DNA of 64,000 nucleotides from Zygaena filipendulae (taxonomy: Eukaryota; Arthropoda; Insecta; Lepidoptera; Zygaenidae), in the NCBI GenBank assembly GCA_907165275.2, contig OU015673.1, positions 2,929,001-2,993,000 of the forward strand, given 5' to 3'. Within the stretch, counting starts at the first letter, position 1. Every line of letters begins with the position of its first letter. Positions 36,201 through 51,200 of the stretch are shown in pieces. The notes below the pieces were generated by a model. The model made no database searches. It was not told where the DNA came from and was given only the letters and a program-made list of their open reading frames with translations. The position numbers were made by a program, and so were the translations under genes.

Positions 36201-39200
36201 CTTTACGTTATTTCAATTTTACATCGCGCTGGCTGTATAGAAAGTTGAAACATGGTTCAATAGAAATGTATGTATGAATATGTTTCTGTGTTTTGTAAAT
36301 TTTTGTGTCTTCTACTGTGTGTGCAATAAAGTATATTTGATTTGATTTGATTTGATTTGAAAATAGACCTAGTTTTTTTTTAATAATTTGACAGTTGTCA
36401 GTTGAAAGCGATTCTCCCTAGGGCTGAAAAGGGTTACTTTCAACCCGCTTCTCAGGCAACTTCAGACCTACTTTCCGAGTATGAGTAATGAAAAATATTT
36501 TTCTAATAAGATCCAATTTTCTCTTAGATTCATTTGTTATAAATTCCGTCGGTTCAGATAGTTTTGATATTATTACCAGAATGTAAAATGTAAAACGTAA
36601 AATGTAGAACCGTACTTACTGACACGATAAAGAAAGGCGAGTTTTTGTGAGTAGAAGATTTTTTATGAAGTTATGTTTTTTTTTTAACATGAGTGAAACT
36701 TTTCGACGATTTTTTACACACTCCATGTATAAATCCAGAGCGGAACCTTATGCAATTCTTTCGTACGTTGATATCCACATTACTTATTAAGTTTTAAATG
36801 GCATTGGAGAAAACAAGACTTGAATTCGCTCACCTTCGTACTGTGTCGTAACTCTGTTACTGGTAAGTTGGCAACGTAATTATTTAATCAGTTTTACATT
36901 GTAAATAGTCCGTTAAAATGAGATGGTTTTTTTCGATTTTCACTTAATAGTTGATAATAATATAATTTATTGCCAATCTTGTATATTACATAAATGCTAC
37001 TACAGTTCGTAAGGCTTCTCTTTGTGAAAACGATACAATTATTTGCCATGTTACTTTAAAAATTAATCTATACACATGAATAAAATTTAAGTGTCTGTTT
37101 GTAATTCCAAATTAACAGCTTTTCACTAAATGCACATGAAAGTACCTATATTCGGTATACTTACATAAAAAAATCCATTTTTAAAAATTTTCTCTGCCTG
37201 TCTGTTTGTTCCGGCTAATCTATGGAACGGCTGGACCGATTTTGATGGGACTTTCACTGGCCGATAGCTGATGTTACAAGGAGTGACTTAAACTACTTTT
37301 ATTTTAGAAAAAGTAGTTCCCGTGGGAATTCCAAAACTCACGCGGGTGAAACCGCGGGGCACAGCTAGTATAATAGTATTAATAATTAATTCATTGAAAA
37401 TTTACACGCCCGTTAAACTGTTATTAGTATATTACTTGTGTCCTGAATTCATTAACTGATGTCTCAGTCACACCATTGAAATACTCTCAATTAATTCCGT
37501 AACAAGAGCACAAGGTCGAATAGGGGAGACGGAGATTTGTCTACTCACCATTGAATACTTTGTAATTAATAACAGGCACGTGGCAGCCCAACAGTACATT
37601 TCTCGACTCTTATTCACAGGGAGGTTCGTTTGATATCAGACATGTAATTAGGCCTTTTTTGATCACGAATCGAATCGATTGCCACAGACTTTAAGAACTG
37701 AATAGATAGAAGGAGCATCGACTTTTTTATTGAAATAATGTTTTTCCCTCGTGCTCAAAGAAGTTTCACTTCAAAAAATGCATTCACAACCTGTGTTATG
37801 GCATACAGAATATTAATTTCTAATATTTTGGCATCTGAAACGTTTTATTTGGGATTGTGTTATTGGGACACGCGTTATGAGCAAGGAACGTTTGTTGGTC
37901 ATAGTGAATACGGGCCCAAAGTTAAAATTTAAACGTACAAAAAGCGTTTATGGATTCTACGATGGCAATTGACTTGATTACGGAACCCTTATAAGGTACT
38001 AGTTGTGCCCCGCGGTTTCACCCGCGTTAATTTCAGAGTTCCCGCGGGAATTCCGGGATAAAAAGTATAAAAGCCTATTTTATTTGATAACTAATATTTT
38101 TTAACGTAGATGCGTGTTTTTATTTTAAACTTATTGATATCAATCTCATCACAAAAGGAAAAATAAATAGGTAGGCACATGCGTTTCCTTCGTAGCTTCG
38201 CTCTTGCGGGCTTGGTCTTCGATTAAACCAATTTATTCAGATCATTAATGTATGATTGAAACGATCTAGAAATAGATATACCTAATACTGTCCCGCAATT
38301 GATTTGTTAACCAGACCAATTCATGAGAAACCAGCTATCTAATTGACTGTCGTTATTCCACTTCAATTGAATCGTACATTTTATATTCTAATGATTTTTA
38401 CACTAAATCTACTTCAAAACACACTACGTATCTAGTGTAATCCATAGATTTAGTAGGCATAGAACCGCATTCAGCGCTCGCAGAGTTTTGGAATATCAAG
38501 TGTGTTGGAGACAGCTTACTACGTCTCTCGGCGCTCACGCACACATCGATAGGTTTGTGCTTCAGTTTTCAACGGAATGTAAATAATGCGCTTCATAATA
38601 TGTGCAATGTGCAATATTTATATGCTTCACTTAAACCGCATCTTATTTATATTTAGTAAGACCACTAATTAGTTGAGATAATTATGAGCTGTGAAAATTC
38701 AGTCTAACAAGCGCGGCCTTGTAAATTATTCTGCATGTTGGTTGAATATTAAGTATATTTGCGAGCAGCTAGTTTTGGTTAGACTTCGATCAGTCTTAAT
38801 ACTTAGTAGGTACATAGGTACACATTACGCTGTTTGCAAAACTATTTTTTTAATACAGTTGCTCAAAAAGTGGCGTATTGCAGGGACGTATAGCGTTCGG
38901 GATGTAGGCTATTACATACTCGAGCTTTTTCTTTACCTTTTCCGAACTCGTGCGTTCTCTTTCCCAACTGTCAAACTAATATCTATTAAAAACAAAAACC
39001 AACCACGAAATTTTTACAAAAAAAAATCATAGAAGTTTTTATGATTCATACAAATATTTCTAAAAAGAAGCTACTAATTTGTTTCAATATCAGATTTAAT
39101 GATTTGATTCAATGAGTTAGGTTAGGTTTCATTTCATTTCATCTCATTAAATTTCATTTTCATTTTATATCAATAAAAAAAATCTACTGAAGACTTGGCT

Positions 39201-42200
39201 GTATGGGCATAGTTCCCTTTGGCTACCCAGAATGGGTGAAGAAAACATTGGTGCCATTTTCCAAAAATGTTTTTTTTTTATTACAAAACTCGGCTCGCGC
39301 CGCCTCGGCTCGGGTAGACATTTGTCGGAACTCTTTGCAATGACAGGCTTTCCGCACTTATAATGAAATATACTATTTTTAAACCTATTTCTTTCCTTTG
39401 GAATCACTTCATTCAATTTTCGCTGTATGGCCATTGATGTAAAACCTATTTAGATATTAACGCAGTGATTATATTCTCTTTATAGGTCATATGATTTGGC
39501 ATTTTTAGAGAGACTAAATACTTTTTAATTACAAAACTTCTTTAAATAATACTACTTTTCATTGTATAGCCAGAGAGAAGGTAAACACTTTGAAGCAATT
39601 GTGACAAATCGCTTACGTTGGCTATTATTCATTACAATTCACAGAAGATATTAATATTTAGCTATTAGTAAGTGTTACAAGATTACATGCACTATTGCAC
39701 CGGTATTTTTTTTCCGCGTTTTCATCTGAGCCACTTTCAATTTCAACATATTTCCACTAACAGAGAGAATGCCAACAGCACAATGGACTAGTTTACTATT
39801 TTTTTTTAGTCCGTCGTGTATTAGTAAAAAATATTGGACACGTGTTTTTTTCTTTTTTTACGTAATCAAAAAATAACGGCGATACATTAAGTTGAAATTT
39901 CGCGTGACGTCACTACCCGGTGCAGTTTGTACGGAGCTTATGGTTAATGACGTCACATCGTGTCCCCCACCGTAAACTTTAATGCGCTTTATCTATGCAC
40001 ATTTTCATTAATATGAAAAAGAAAAAAATACGTGTCTATTATTTTTTTTATGACAGACTAATTAGAATTTTGATTTTCATAAGCCGGCAACATGCCTAAA
40101 GCCTAATAAAACCTCCGACAGTAGTAAAGGATTGAAGTACAGCTATTGTATATAGTTCTTCGACCGGATTTGGACGTAGCTGTGTGAATTGATATGGTTT
40201 CTTTTATTTTTGTGCGACACAATTGTGAAAGCGGTCTATAGTCGGAGAGCTGCCCCCTTAGCCAAGTTGACTATCTACAATCGTTGATGCATAGAAAACT
40301 AAAGGAACGGAATCGTTATATCACGTGGTCACGCGAAACTGAACTTTTGATTGAACGATTTTATGACATGACGATTCGTTCCTTAGTTATTACCTATGCG
40401 TTAGCGATTGTAGATTGTCAACTTTGTTAAGGGGGCTGGATGACAACAATAAGTAATAACCATTGGAAAGTAGTAGTAGTACGTGTACCGAGACGAGTGT
40501 ACGATACTGGTGTATTGTATCAATTGTATCAGAGTAATTTTCATTATTTAGGTGAAAGTGTTGCACAATCTAACGGTAAGTGGTTCATGCGCTGTCGACC
40601 AATTCATCAGTTATATTTTCTTAGGATGATAAGATCAATACCATGACGACGATGAATAAATAAATAAATCAGAGTAAAATATGTAAGTCGTCAATGAAAA
40701 TTAAAATTAATATCTATACGCGTGTAATAATAATTATAATACGTAAGTAAGATAAGCACTCGAAAGAAATCTGTGAAATGCGCTTCTCGTACTTGTACTC
40801 GTAGTTAATTAATTAATTTGAAATACAGTGTGAAAAACAGTTTCAAATAAAGAGTGTTACATTCTAACTAACAAAAACCTACTGATTATAATAACTATAA
40901 TTTTAATTTGTTATGTTATTATGACAAGTTTGTTCTATAGGTTTGGGTATATTAGTACCCAAACCGTGGGATGTCATTATCAACTAACTCTCTCATGAAA
41001 TATCAGAATATAAATGCATACATTTTAAACCATAAATAATGGTCACTTACGATGCCACTTTTTAAAGCATAGTTTTTAGTTTTTTTCTTAAATTCAAATA
41101 TAAAGCAAAACCTTTAGTGCTTGCAACCGGCCAAAACGTGTATTGTTGTATGACATAGAAATGTAGGTACATTGTGCAAACGTGTCATCTCTAACTTGTC
41201 GTAAAACTCCACTAACAATAACATAAGGTCAAGAACTTATTCTCTCGTCTGTACTATCCGTGCCAAGATGACTCACCGTCTTACTTGCCTTAGCAACATT
41301 GGAGCGGAATATCGTCGTAACTGTTTTATACATTCAACCTTATGTGAACCTTATGTCTTCGATAGAAAAAACTCGTTTTGGATTATCAGTCGCGCGGCTG
41401 TTACGGTGAATGGGGTCACGGGTATGGTAGCCCTACAATTAGTTGCAACGAGTAGTTTCGCGGTTCAAAGTATGGAAAGTAGCATGTGTGAATGTAACCC
41501 TAAATCAACGGGTTCACCCTCGAGTTAACACTAATTAACAGATTAGACGTGCGACCAGTCGTGTGTAGGTTTTCTAATTAAACTTGTAAATCGCAAAGTT
41601 TCATTGAGAAATTTAAAAAGGGGAATTACGAAAAAGACCTTTGAATGCCTAAAGACGTCCTCAATCAGACCCAATGATACCGTAAATTAATTGAACGAAT
41701 AAATAAATAAAAAATTATGAATAAATAAATAAAAATAGTTATACAAAAACAGTTCGTAGAATATAAGAGTGCTATAATAAAAAGTTTTATTATTATTATC
41801 TAAAAATAATAGATGGGTAGAGGTATTGGAGATCGCTAGTCTCTGCCTTACAAGTAACCTAATTAGTCACTAAAATGTTCACGAAAAATCAACTTAGTAA
41901 GTGGGTGGGTAGATAGCGTCATTTTAAACGGTGTAAAAAACTTAAAAGCAAAATTTCTATCGAAAGGAGAATAAAAAGCACTCTGTCCTATTTTATGGTA
42001 AGAGCCCTGATTACTCAACCAACGCGAACGAACTATCTTATCTTTAGACTGCTTTTACAGATACAGATAGGGTTGCCAATCGTCCCGCGAGAGTCGGGAC
42101 GTCCCGATTCTAGGCCCTCTAGTTCTCGGTGCGGGGAAATATGTACATTATATGTACGGGACGCCTATTGGCCCGTTTTATGGTACTGGAAGACGAAGCA

Positions 42201-45200
42201 TCGCCAACGTTATTGTATATTTTCCTTATCTATTTTCTGTCCATCGGGTCTGTTACTTTTTCTGAATAAAATCCATTTCTATACCCCTGACAACGTATAT
42301 TCGAAATTTTACGATGATTTTTGAGAAGTAGAGGCGTGAAAGTGTAACAAACAATCAAACTCACATTCGCATTAATAATATATAGCTAGAATATTATGTT
42401 CTATATGTTTGTTAATCATTTTAACTTTTGTACTAGTAAATTAACCCAATGTGAAAGCTAATTCTAAATCTTTAAATTTACTTTTATGCATATACTTTGA
42501 TAGCTGGGTCCCGGAAATCAATAAGCTACGGTTGCCAACCCTACTTACAGCAAACTTTAAGATATTATATGGTTTGACAAGTACCGTGAGGGCTAGACCT
42601 CCCAAAGGGTCTGTGCAACGGCTTACGAAAGAAACAGTGTCGATAGTGTGCCGATGCCAGATAGTCGTTACCGTCTATTGCGTGACTCCACAGAGAAATG
42701 AATACAGCCGTGACTCCTACGCACATCCTGTGTCGGTGAACGAACCAAAATTATACGTATTCGAATCGTTTTACTACGGCTTGCAAAACTTAGGGCAATT
42801 GTAGAGGTTGTACCATTCAAAGTGACCACACGCTCAAAACAAAATCATGACGTATATTAAGTATGTACGACAATTAGGAAAAGTTTTTTTTTATCACACT
42901 ATAATCTGCCTTTTCTTTAGTTTGATTCAGTGTTCACGGAACATACTGTATAATGAATGGAAAAATACCTACACAAGATAAGATTTTAATTAAAATCTTT
43001 TTCCCTCGTGTATTTCGGGAATCCCTCAGGAACTTCTTGGCTAGTTATGATTTATGAACAATAGTCATATTTCATAATATCAAATATTTGATATCAGTAT
43101 TAATTGGCCGACGATTTTAGGTTTAAGTTTAGAAAATGACAGACAGAATCGTCACCGTTAAGTAAATATCTTATTATGATTTGATTTGATTAAATAAGAA
43201 AAATTGCGAGAAAAAGTTACTCACAATTCTGACTAGTCTAGGATCTATGGAATGAGTCATCTCAGTCATCTCAATAATGCTGAATAAACACTATAAGTAC
43301 TATCATAGACAGGTGTTTGTGAACGTATTTTGCAAGTGCCTAATCGGACAATCGAATGATTTGCGTGTGTACGTTATTTGCATATAACCTTGAAACGTAC
43401 CCGTACGAGAGGACCTGATTAGTTCCGAACATCGATTGTGTATTGTGTCATAAAGAACCGAGGACGCTGGACTTGATTTTTTGAGGTTAACGGACCAAAT
43501 GGTCTACTACTACTACAATAATACTACTTAACGCGTGATTACCATAGATTCGTCTTCAAGAGTTGTGATTTTGAATTCCAAGAGGGATAGAAAACTAGGG
43601 GCTGGTTCGATTATTAAAGTTTTTGGCAAGTTGAGAGTTAATTTTTAACAGACAACGGAAGTGGCGGGCACAGTCAAGGGAAATTCGAAAGTGTAAAGTT
43701 GACAACGAGCGCAACATCCGGTTGCATGTCTAGTTAGTTTTAAATTTTATTCACGTCTCAGTTCTTTTGTGCGTACAACGATAGTGTTTACCTCAAATTG
43801 ATCCTATACAAATTTAGTTAGGATCTAATCTGATGAAGAATCAACGTCGCGGTTTTGACTTTCTGTCGCGAAAGCCACTCTTTCTTCCAATTTGTATTGC
43901 TTTGATCCAAATGACCCTTGTGTGTGAAATGTCTTAACCTTGATTAAAATTATTTCTTCAATTAGATGTAGGGCCTTGTATAAGATACGTGTTAGTGTTT
44001 GTCCGGTTGCATACAACTTGCAACTCGACTGGACTGAGATACAGTGACAGGTGATTACAGAGAAACCGGGTTGCGTTATCTCTTGAAGGACTTAAAAACA
44101 TGTATGTATATCAGTTAATGCAATAAATCTTTATGCAAACATACCATTTTCAAACACTGATATACAACTTAAACGAAGTCCATTTATGTTTTGGCTATTT
44201 TGAGACTTCAAAATAATAAGAGTTAAGTATATTAATACATATTTATTTTATTTATTATAAAGTCTCATGAAAGTTTTAGCACTTAAGTTTTACTAGAAGA
44301 AAAGTTTTACTTTAGTGGGATTAAAGAAACTAGAAAAATAATAGTATAGTACCTACTTACATCGTTTTCTTTGTAACCCACTTACATATTATTAATGATT
44401 AATATTTATACTTACATAAATAAATAATAATATTTGAGCAGTAACTAGTTAGTACTTGGACATCATCACACAGAGCCACCTGATCCCGAACTAAGTAGGT
44501 AGTCAAAGTCAAAGTCAAATCCTTTATTCAAATTGGGCCCATAATGTAGCTCTTTTTGACAGTGTTTGACTTTTGACTTTTAGACCGTATAATACTTTTT
44601 ATTGTGAAATATATAAGACTATAGCTGTGCCTCGCGGTTTTACCCGCGGTAATTTCGGAGTTCCCGCGGGAATTCCGGGTTAAAAAGTACCCTATGTCCT
44701 TCTCTGTACCCCTGACAACGTGCATGGCAAACATCCAAATCCGTTCAGCCGTTTTAGCGTGATTGAGTAACAAACATCCAAACATCCACACTTTCACATT
44801 TATAATATTAGTAGGATATACACACCCAGACTCAAAGTGAACACCAATGCTCATCACATAACGTTTAATTTACCCTGATGCGGGGATCGAACTTAGCGTA
44901 CCTGTCAGATTTGCTAACCACTTCTGCCTACACCAACGACGCTATCAAGTTCAATGGAGACGTTGATTTTATTCTTAATTCTTTACTAAATTTAGATCTA
45001 CTATTTTTAAGGTCTTTACAGAGTTCTTTTGTTTTGAGAAAAATATAAAAACTTTCCAGTTTTAAATACCATTTGCCGAGGGCAATACATATTTGTTGTC
45101 AATGCTCACAATAAGTAAATCTCGACTCGTCCATTGTGTCTGCGACGGTTAATTCTACCTGGCAGGTATAAACTATAAAGTCGTTAAAAGCTCGTTTCAC

Positions 45201-48200
45201 CACCCAGCATCCACATTGAGAATTTAGTCTCCTTTTTTAACGTATCTATTTAGACCGGGTTCTGCATAGTATAAAGTAAATATGCCTATAATGCCATCTT
45301 TTTCCTTAAGTTGAACGTGTTTCGCATCTATAGCCTATGGTACAGTCCCGATACCTGTACGACCCACCTTTCGAAAGTAACCAACTCTGCGAATGCGAAG
45401 TTAACGACCTTGACAGAACCTTCGTAGTTCCCTATTTCTTTTTCTTGTAAAAAAAATATGTTGCAATTCACGATCAACCTTATTACTGAGTTGTTACGGT
45501 TGGATTCATTTTAGCTGATTTCTAAGCTCTAGCAGCTTTGGAACCATTTTGAGGTTTCATTTTCGATTTGTTCGATCACCTAACATAATTTTTTTTAACA
45601 TTAACAGCTATCAGCTATGTATAATATGTTATTTAATTTTACCGCATAACAAATTAGCAAATAACGTGCCTTTGGTAAAATATGACGGCTTCTGAGAAAC
45701 CATTTTAAATTATTTATTAAGTATTATGTTTTATTCAAACTATTCATAGAAGATTTAAGATTTGTTATTTTCTGTACCGTTCTGTAAAACTAAATTTAAA
45801 TTGTCGGAGAAAGTCAAGCCGCCTACATTATCAAGGGTACAGAGAAGGGCATAGGGTACTTTTTGTCCCGCAATTCCCGCGGGAATTCGAAATTTACGCG
45901 GTTAAAACCGCGGGTGAAAGCTAATATTAAAATAAATAACAGCTTAACTATTTCAAATCTAGAAATCACGTTATTCTAGTCAAGTAATAGTCTCAGTGCC
46001 GCAAAGTGCAAGCTATTTGCAAATGCAACCACTAGATAACTGTAGCTTGACACTTTCGGAGTGCGTAATGAATAATGATACCTACTTGTTTCCAATTATA
46101 CGCTATAATATACTGTGCTATAACTTTAATAGCCAGTTTGTCTTGTGTCTTATGACAGCGAGTTTTACGTTGAATCTTTTGAAGTTAATGTCTCACTAGT
46201 TGATCCCCCAGGTTTCACCCGCGTCTATCTCGGAATTCCCGCAGGAACTCTTTGTTCCGAGATAAATGTCATTTATGAATAGTGTATCTGGAGAATTATT
46301 AGAATCGGTCAACAAATAGAGAGAGATAATAGAGATATATGTATATCCAAACTTAGACTAGGTAGGGACCTCTTTATAATATCAGTATAAATAGATATTG
46401 AATACTGATAGACAAAGATAAAGATGAAAACGTAGTTGCTGTGAAAAAATATAGAAAAAATATAAACGAAATTTATTTACACAAAAATATGAGATCTTAA
46501 ATCCAATTCACCAACAATAACCTCTAATTTGTACATAAATATATTCTAAGAGACAATGAGCAATTTAAAATATCAAAAACAGGATACACAAAGATGTAGA
46601 GCTTGATTCGGAGAGATAATAATATTATAATTCTCACAATGGAAGGAAGTTCACAGACCGTGCGTCATCGGGCTGGAAAAAAAAGCGAAAACGGACAGAC
46701 ACATTTACACACACGCACGCATTTTATATTTATTTTTTACCTCGCCCGCGCCCGCGAGCTTGGGATGTGACAACTCATTAAAAACGTCACGAAACCCAGC
46801 AACTGTTGGGAAACTAGTGATCCAATTCAAGAAACAAACCGAACGTATTAAATTACAAGAGTGTGTAAACAAAACAAGATTTTAGATTAACAAAAAATAA
46901 TTTTAAAGAAAATAAATTTAGTGCTCAAACTGCGTTAAGAATTAAAATAAATAACTGTACCTAAAAATAGTTGGATATGCGTAAGCGTAACCACTGATAG
47001 GCTTCTAATAAGTTTAAAACTAAAAACATGCTTTAAGAGAATTTGAACTAAAAGTAGGTAATCTAGGACCATCAGACTCCTTGTCGAGACCCATCAAACG
47101 AGCCCCAACTCGATGGGTTTGCGTCGTGTCGTCGTTTATTTATAGAGTTCTCATGCCCGTCTTCCGGCTCCATCAGATCAGCTCCATGTCGTAATAATAT
47201 TGCATTGTCATCCAAACTTCGTGTACATACAACGTTTCATTTCGATACGACAATAATTAAAAGTGGGTTAAAATTGACTTCTAAACTTTTATTATATCTT
47301 TAGTTATAAGTGAAGCTATTATACGAAATACATATTCCGTGCATAACCTAAAATGTTATATGATATGTTTTTTGTGGAGTTGTATCCTGTCACTGATGTT
47401 GAGGTTCGCTGACTTAGTCGATCAGACAATAGGTGTTTGGGACCGTGGAGCGAATGGGTCATGCAACGGTGCATCCCATTAACATAATATGCGTCGAGAA
47501 AGAGAGCACACTGTGTAATGGGCATGGAGGACGAGGTCCTCCATGGTAATGGGCATGGCTCCAAAACTGCACTAGTGTTTATTGTAAACAGGGCTTTGAA
47601 GCGATTGATTTGAACAAAATATGTAGTTGCAATGAGGTTTTACTATCAATTAAATAATATTTAACCAAAGAAAAAAAAAATTTTAGTATTATATTTACTA
47701 ACTGTAGCGGTTTCACCCGCGTTAACGTCGGAGATCCCGCAGGAATTCTAGGATATGCGCCCTTTCTGTAGCAAAATGCAGTTTCACCGCCGTTTTTTCA
47801 GAGTTCCTGCAGGAATTCCGAGATAAAAGTACTCTATGTCCGTTTTTGTACCCCTGACAACGAGTATGCAAAATTTCATGATGAACGCGTAACAGACAGG
47901 CAGACAAACACGAGTTACTTTCGCATTTATAATATTAGTAGGGATATACTAGCTGTCCCTCGTTTTACCTACGTGTATTTAACGACTCGCTCGAGAACTC
48001 TAAAGAGTATACCTACTATGTCACTCAGGAATACTGTAGCTTTTCTATCAGTGAAAGAATTTTTAGAGTACAACTTTACCATTTCATAATACGTATGTAC
48101 ACAGTAGTGTAGATCGCTGGTTTTCTCACAAAGGCAAATGCACGGATTTCTTCGTGCACTGCAGCTGCTTGGTAGACCAAACTGCGTTCGCATTCTAAAA

Positions 48201-51200
48201 ACTGAAACAAAGGACAATTTCCATTATAAATCCGAGTCAATAAACAGCTCATTCAACCAGTTCCCAGCGAAATGACTCATGCATTCTTTAAAAACATCTA
48301 GCCACTTAGTAAATAGATTCGCTAACAAAGTGACCCGATTATGTTTAGGTACGTTTATATGTATTTCTATTCATATCTTACTTTCTCTTTGTCTCTTCTC
48401 ATTTATTTTTCTGATTATCATTTTCCAGTCCCAAGGAAGATGTATATTAAACCTTTACTCCATGGAGACAGCGTTTCTTAGTCTCAGTTCTTAATATTCT
48501 GTTTCTATAAGGTAATATTCTTTTCTACTTCCGCACAATATACAACAGACAAAAAGCTCTTAAAAATTGTTGATATGGCTACTCTGCAGTTGCTGGACTA
48601 CCTTTAGGTAAAATGTTGCTTGGCCTCTTGTCACAATACTTGTAACACAATAACTACAATAGTACAAAGTCGCTTCCCGCTGTCTGTCTGTTTGTCGCTA
48701 TGTATACTTAGATCTTTAAAACTACGCAACGGATTTTCATGCGGTATTCATGATTCATGAATTCTCGCGGGAACTCCGAAATTACCGCGGGTGAAACCGC
48801 GGGGGACAGCTAGTATAATGTATGTATATGTATTTCAGTCAGTGGAAAAATTCCCAACGCTGATAAATAATTATGATGATTTTATCCCAGAAATATTTAA
48901 TTATCGATCTAACGGATACTAGCTAGTACCTACCTACCTATTTATATTTGCATGTTATTATTTAATATTATTATTATCATTGTCCATTTACTTAAAGCAA
49001 AAGTAACTCTGTCTGTCTGTTATGCTTTCACGCCTTAACGACTCAACCGATCGTCATAAAATTGTGCTTACACTTTCTCAGGGGTACATAAAAGGACATA
49101 GGGTACTTTTGTCTTGAAATTCCTGCGGGAACACCGGAGTTAACGCGGGTGAAACCGCGAGGAACAGCTATAGTTATAGTAAAATCTCGCAGTTAAAACC
49201 ACGTGTAACCACTGGTCTTCTATTTGAATAATTGAAAGTTTTTGCTGCATCCTGTTAGTGCACAATGTGAACTGCACTTTTATCTCCATGATAGGTACCT
49301 AAACAATTTTTTTTTATATTAAAATAATTCTAGAACGCAATTAAATTCCGGTGCATCATCGGGTTTTTTTACAGCATTAGTAAGTGAAACAATAATTTAC
49401 TCATATATTTAATAATGGGGAGGTATGTTGGCTCACTGTCATAATAATATGGGCCTCGTAAAAAAGGCAAAAGGACGATGAAGAGAGTAATGCTTCGAAG
49501 TTTTCCTACGAGATAAGAAACTGGGAGAACCGTAGTAAGATCTAAGAAACCGACTTACCTCGAAGCTTACTACAGCGTTTTAAGTATCCTAGTAATCCCT
49601 AGAACTGCTGAATCGATTCTAAAAAAAATCACCTTCGTCTCGGTACAGAGAGTTCTTGAGGGAATTCCGAAATTAACGCAGGAAAAACCACGGGGTAACA
49701 CATAGTTATTAAATATTGACCAACTTTTGTAATTGCTCAAAGACGATTAGAAATCCACAAGTAAATACGAACAAAACGATTGGACATAGTACATATTATC
49801 ATAGGATTACTGCAAAAGACGTCTTATTCAAATTGGGCACGAACGGCCTAATTTGGAGATCACAAAGTACATAGGTAGCTATATATTCGGTGTTGGCCAA
49901 AATGTTCTCATTTAACTCCACGCGGGTGGGACATATTCACGACGCTGAATGTGTGTGATCCACTCCTTAGCTAATATTTTTAGATATTCATCAAATAAAA
50001 GCATATCATACACTTTATACAGTGATATTTATTGTCTATTGGTTGTAGGACAAAGATGATGATACTATGGATGTTGACTACTATTAAAAATCAAAATTCT
50101 AATTAGTCCGTCAGTTAGAAAATAAAAAAACAATAGACACGTATTTTTTGCTTTTTTAAATAAATTAAAATATACAGAGATAAAGCGCATTAAAGTTTAG
50201 GATGAGGAGGTCGTGACGTCACTAACCAGAAAACCCCCATACAAACTGTCAGAATAGTGACGTCACGCGAAATTTCAACTCAATATATCGCCGTTATTTT
50301 TTGATTACGTAAAAAAAGAAAAAATACGTGTCCAATATTTTTTAATAATCTACAAGACGGACTAAAAAATAAAAATTAGTCAACATGCCCATTAAATAAT
50401 CAAATACATTAGAGAGATTCGACGTTTGCAAACGCCTAAGTACCTATTAGTTCGTATTATTATTATAAATAAAAAAGTAGGTATTGGTTTTATCAATGCG
50501 TTTACTATAAAACAAGACTGGAAACAAGTGGGCAGACGTTTTTTCCAGTCATGTTCACATAGTTAGTATAAAATGAAGTCGCTTCCGCTGTCTGTTCGCG
50601 ATAAACTCAAAAACTACTAAACGGATTTTCATGTGGTTTCACCAATTGATAGAGTGAGTCATGAGGAAGGTTCATATTTATAGTTTATGCTAGAATCTCC
50701 GGGGGAACTCCGAAATTACCGCGGGTGAAACCGCGGGGGACAGCTAGTATTAAATTTATTTAATGTAAGTAGGTATAATCATGTGATTATGATTTCAACT
50801 AACCAAATTATTTTATCATACATAGTTTGCACATCCAGCGTGAATAAAATTTATTTATTTACACAACAACTTATAAGGGGCTTCCTGTCGTCTACTATTA
50901 CTTTGAACTAGATCACTGCTCTACTCAGGAACAATGAGAGTAGAGCGAAGAAGATGGGAGCGTACCTTAAATTTAAAATTCCAATAACTGTCGTTATTAT
51001 TTTAAAAAATGTTCTCAAGAATACATGGCGACTTTCTTAAGGGCTACATAATTTATGTAAGAAGGTAATGCAATACAAATGTGTTAAATATGCTCCAGAA
51101 ACGCCCGGGTGGGTACTCCTACGCGAACACATAATATGAAACGCTATAACTTTAGTGATTTTATATCACCTGACGACTGACTTGAAGTACTTTTGCGGAG

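Noticed and set aside
42062..42545. Possible hAT element (TAGGGTTGCCAA start, TTGCCAACCCTA end)
   Set aside because: The ends look inverted, but the 8 bases outside do not match and the interior includes other repeats. Too weak to call.
42451..42804. 117-codon plus-strand open frame
   Set aside because: No recognisable motif. It overlaps a repeat-like TTGCCAACCCTAC stretch.
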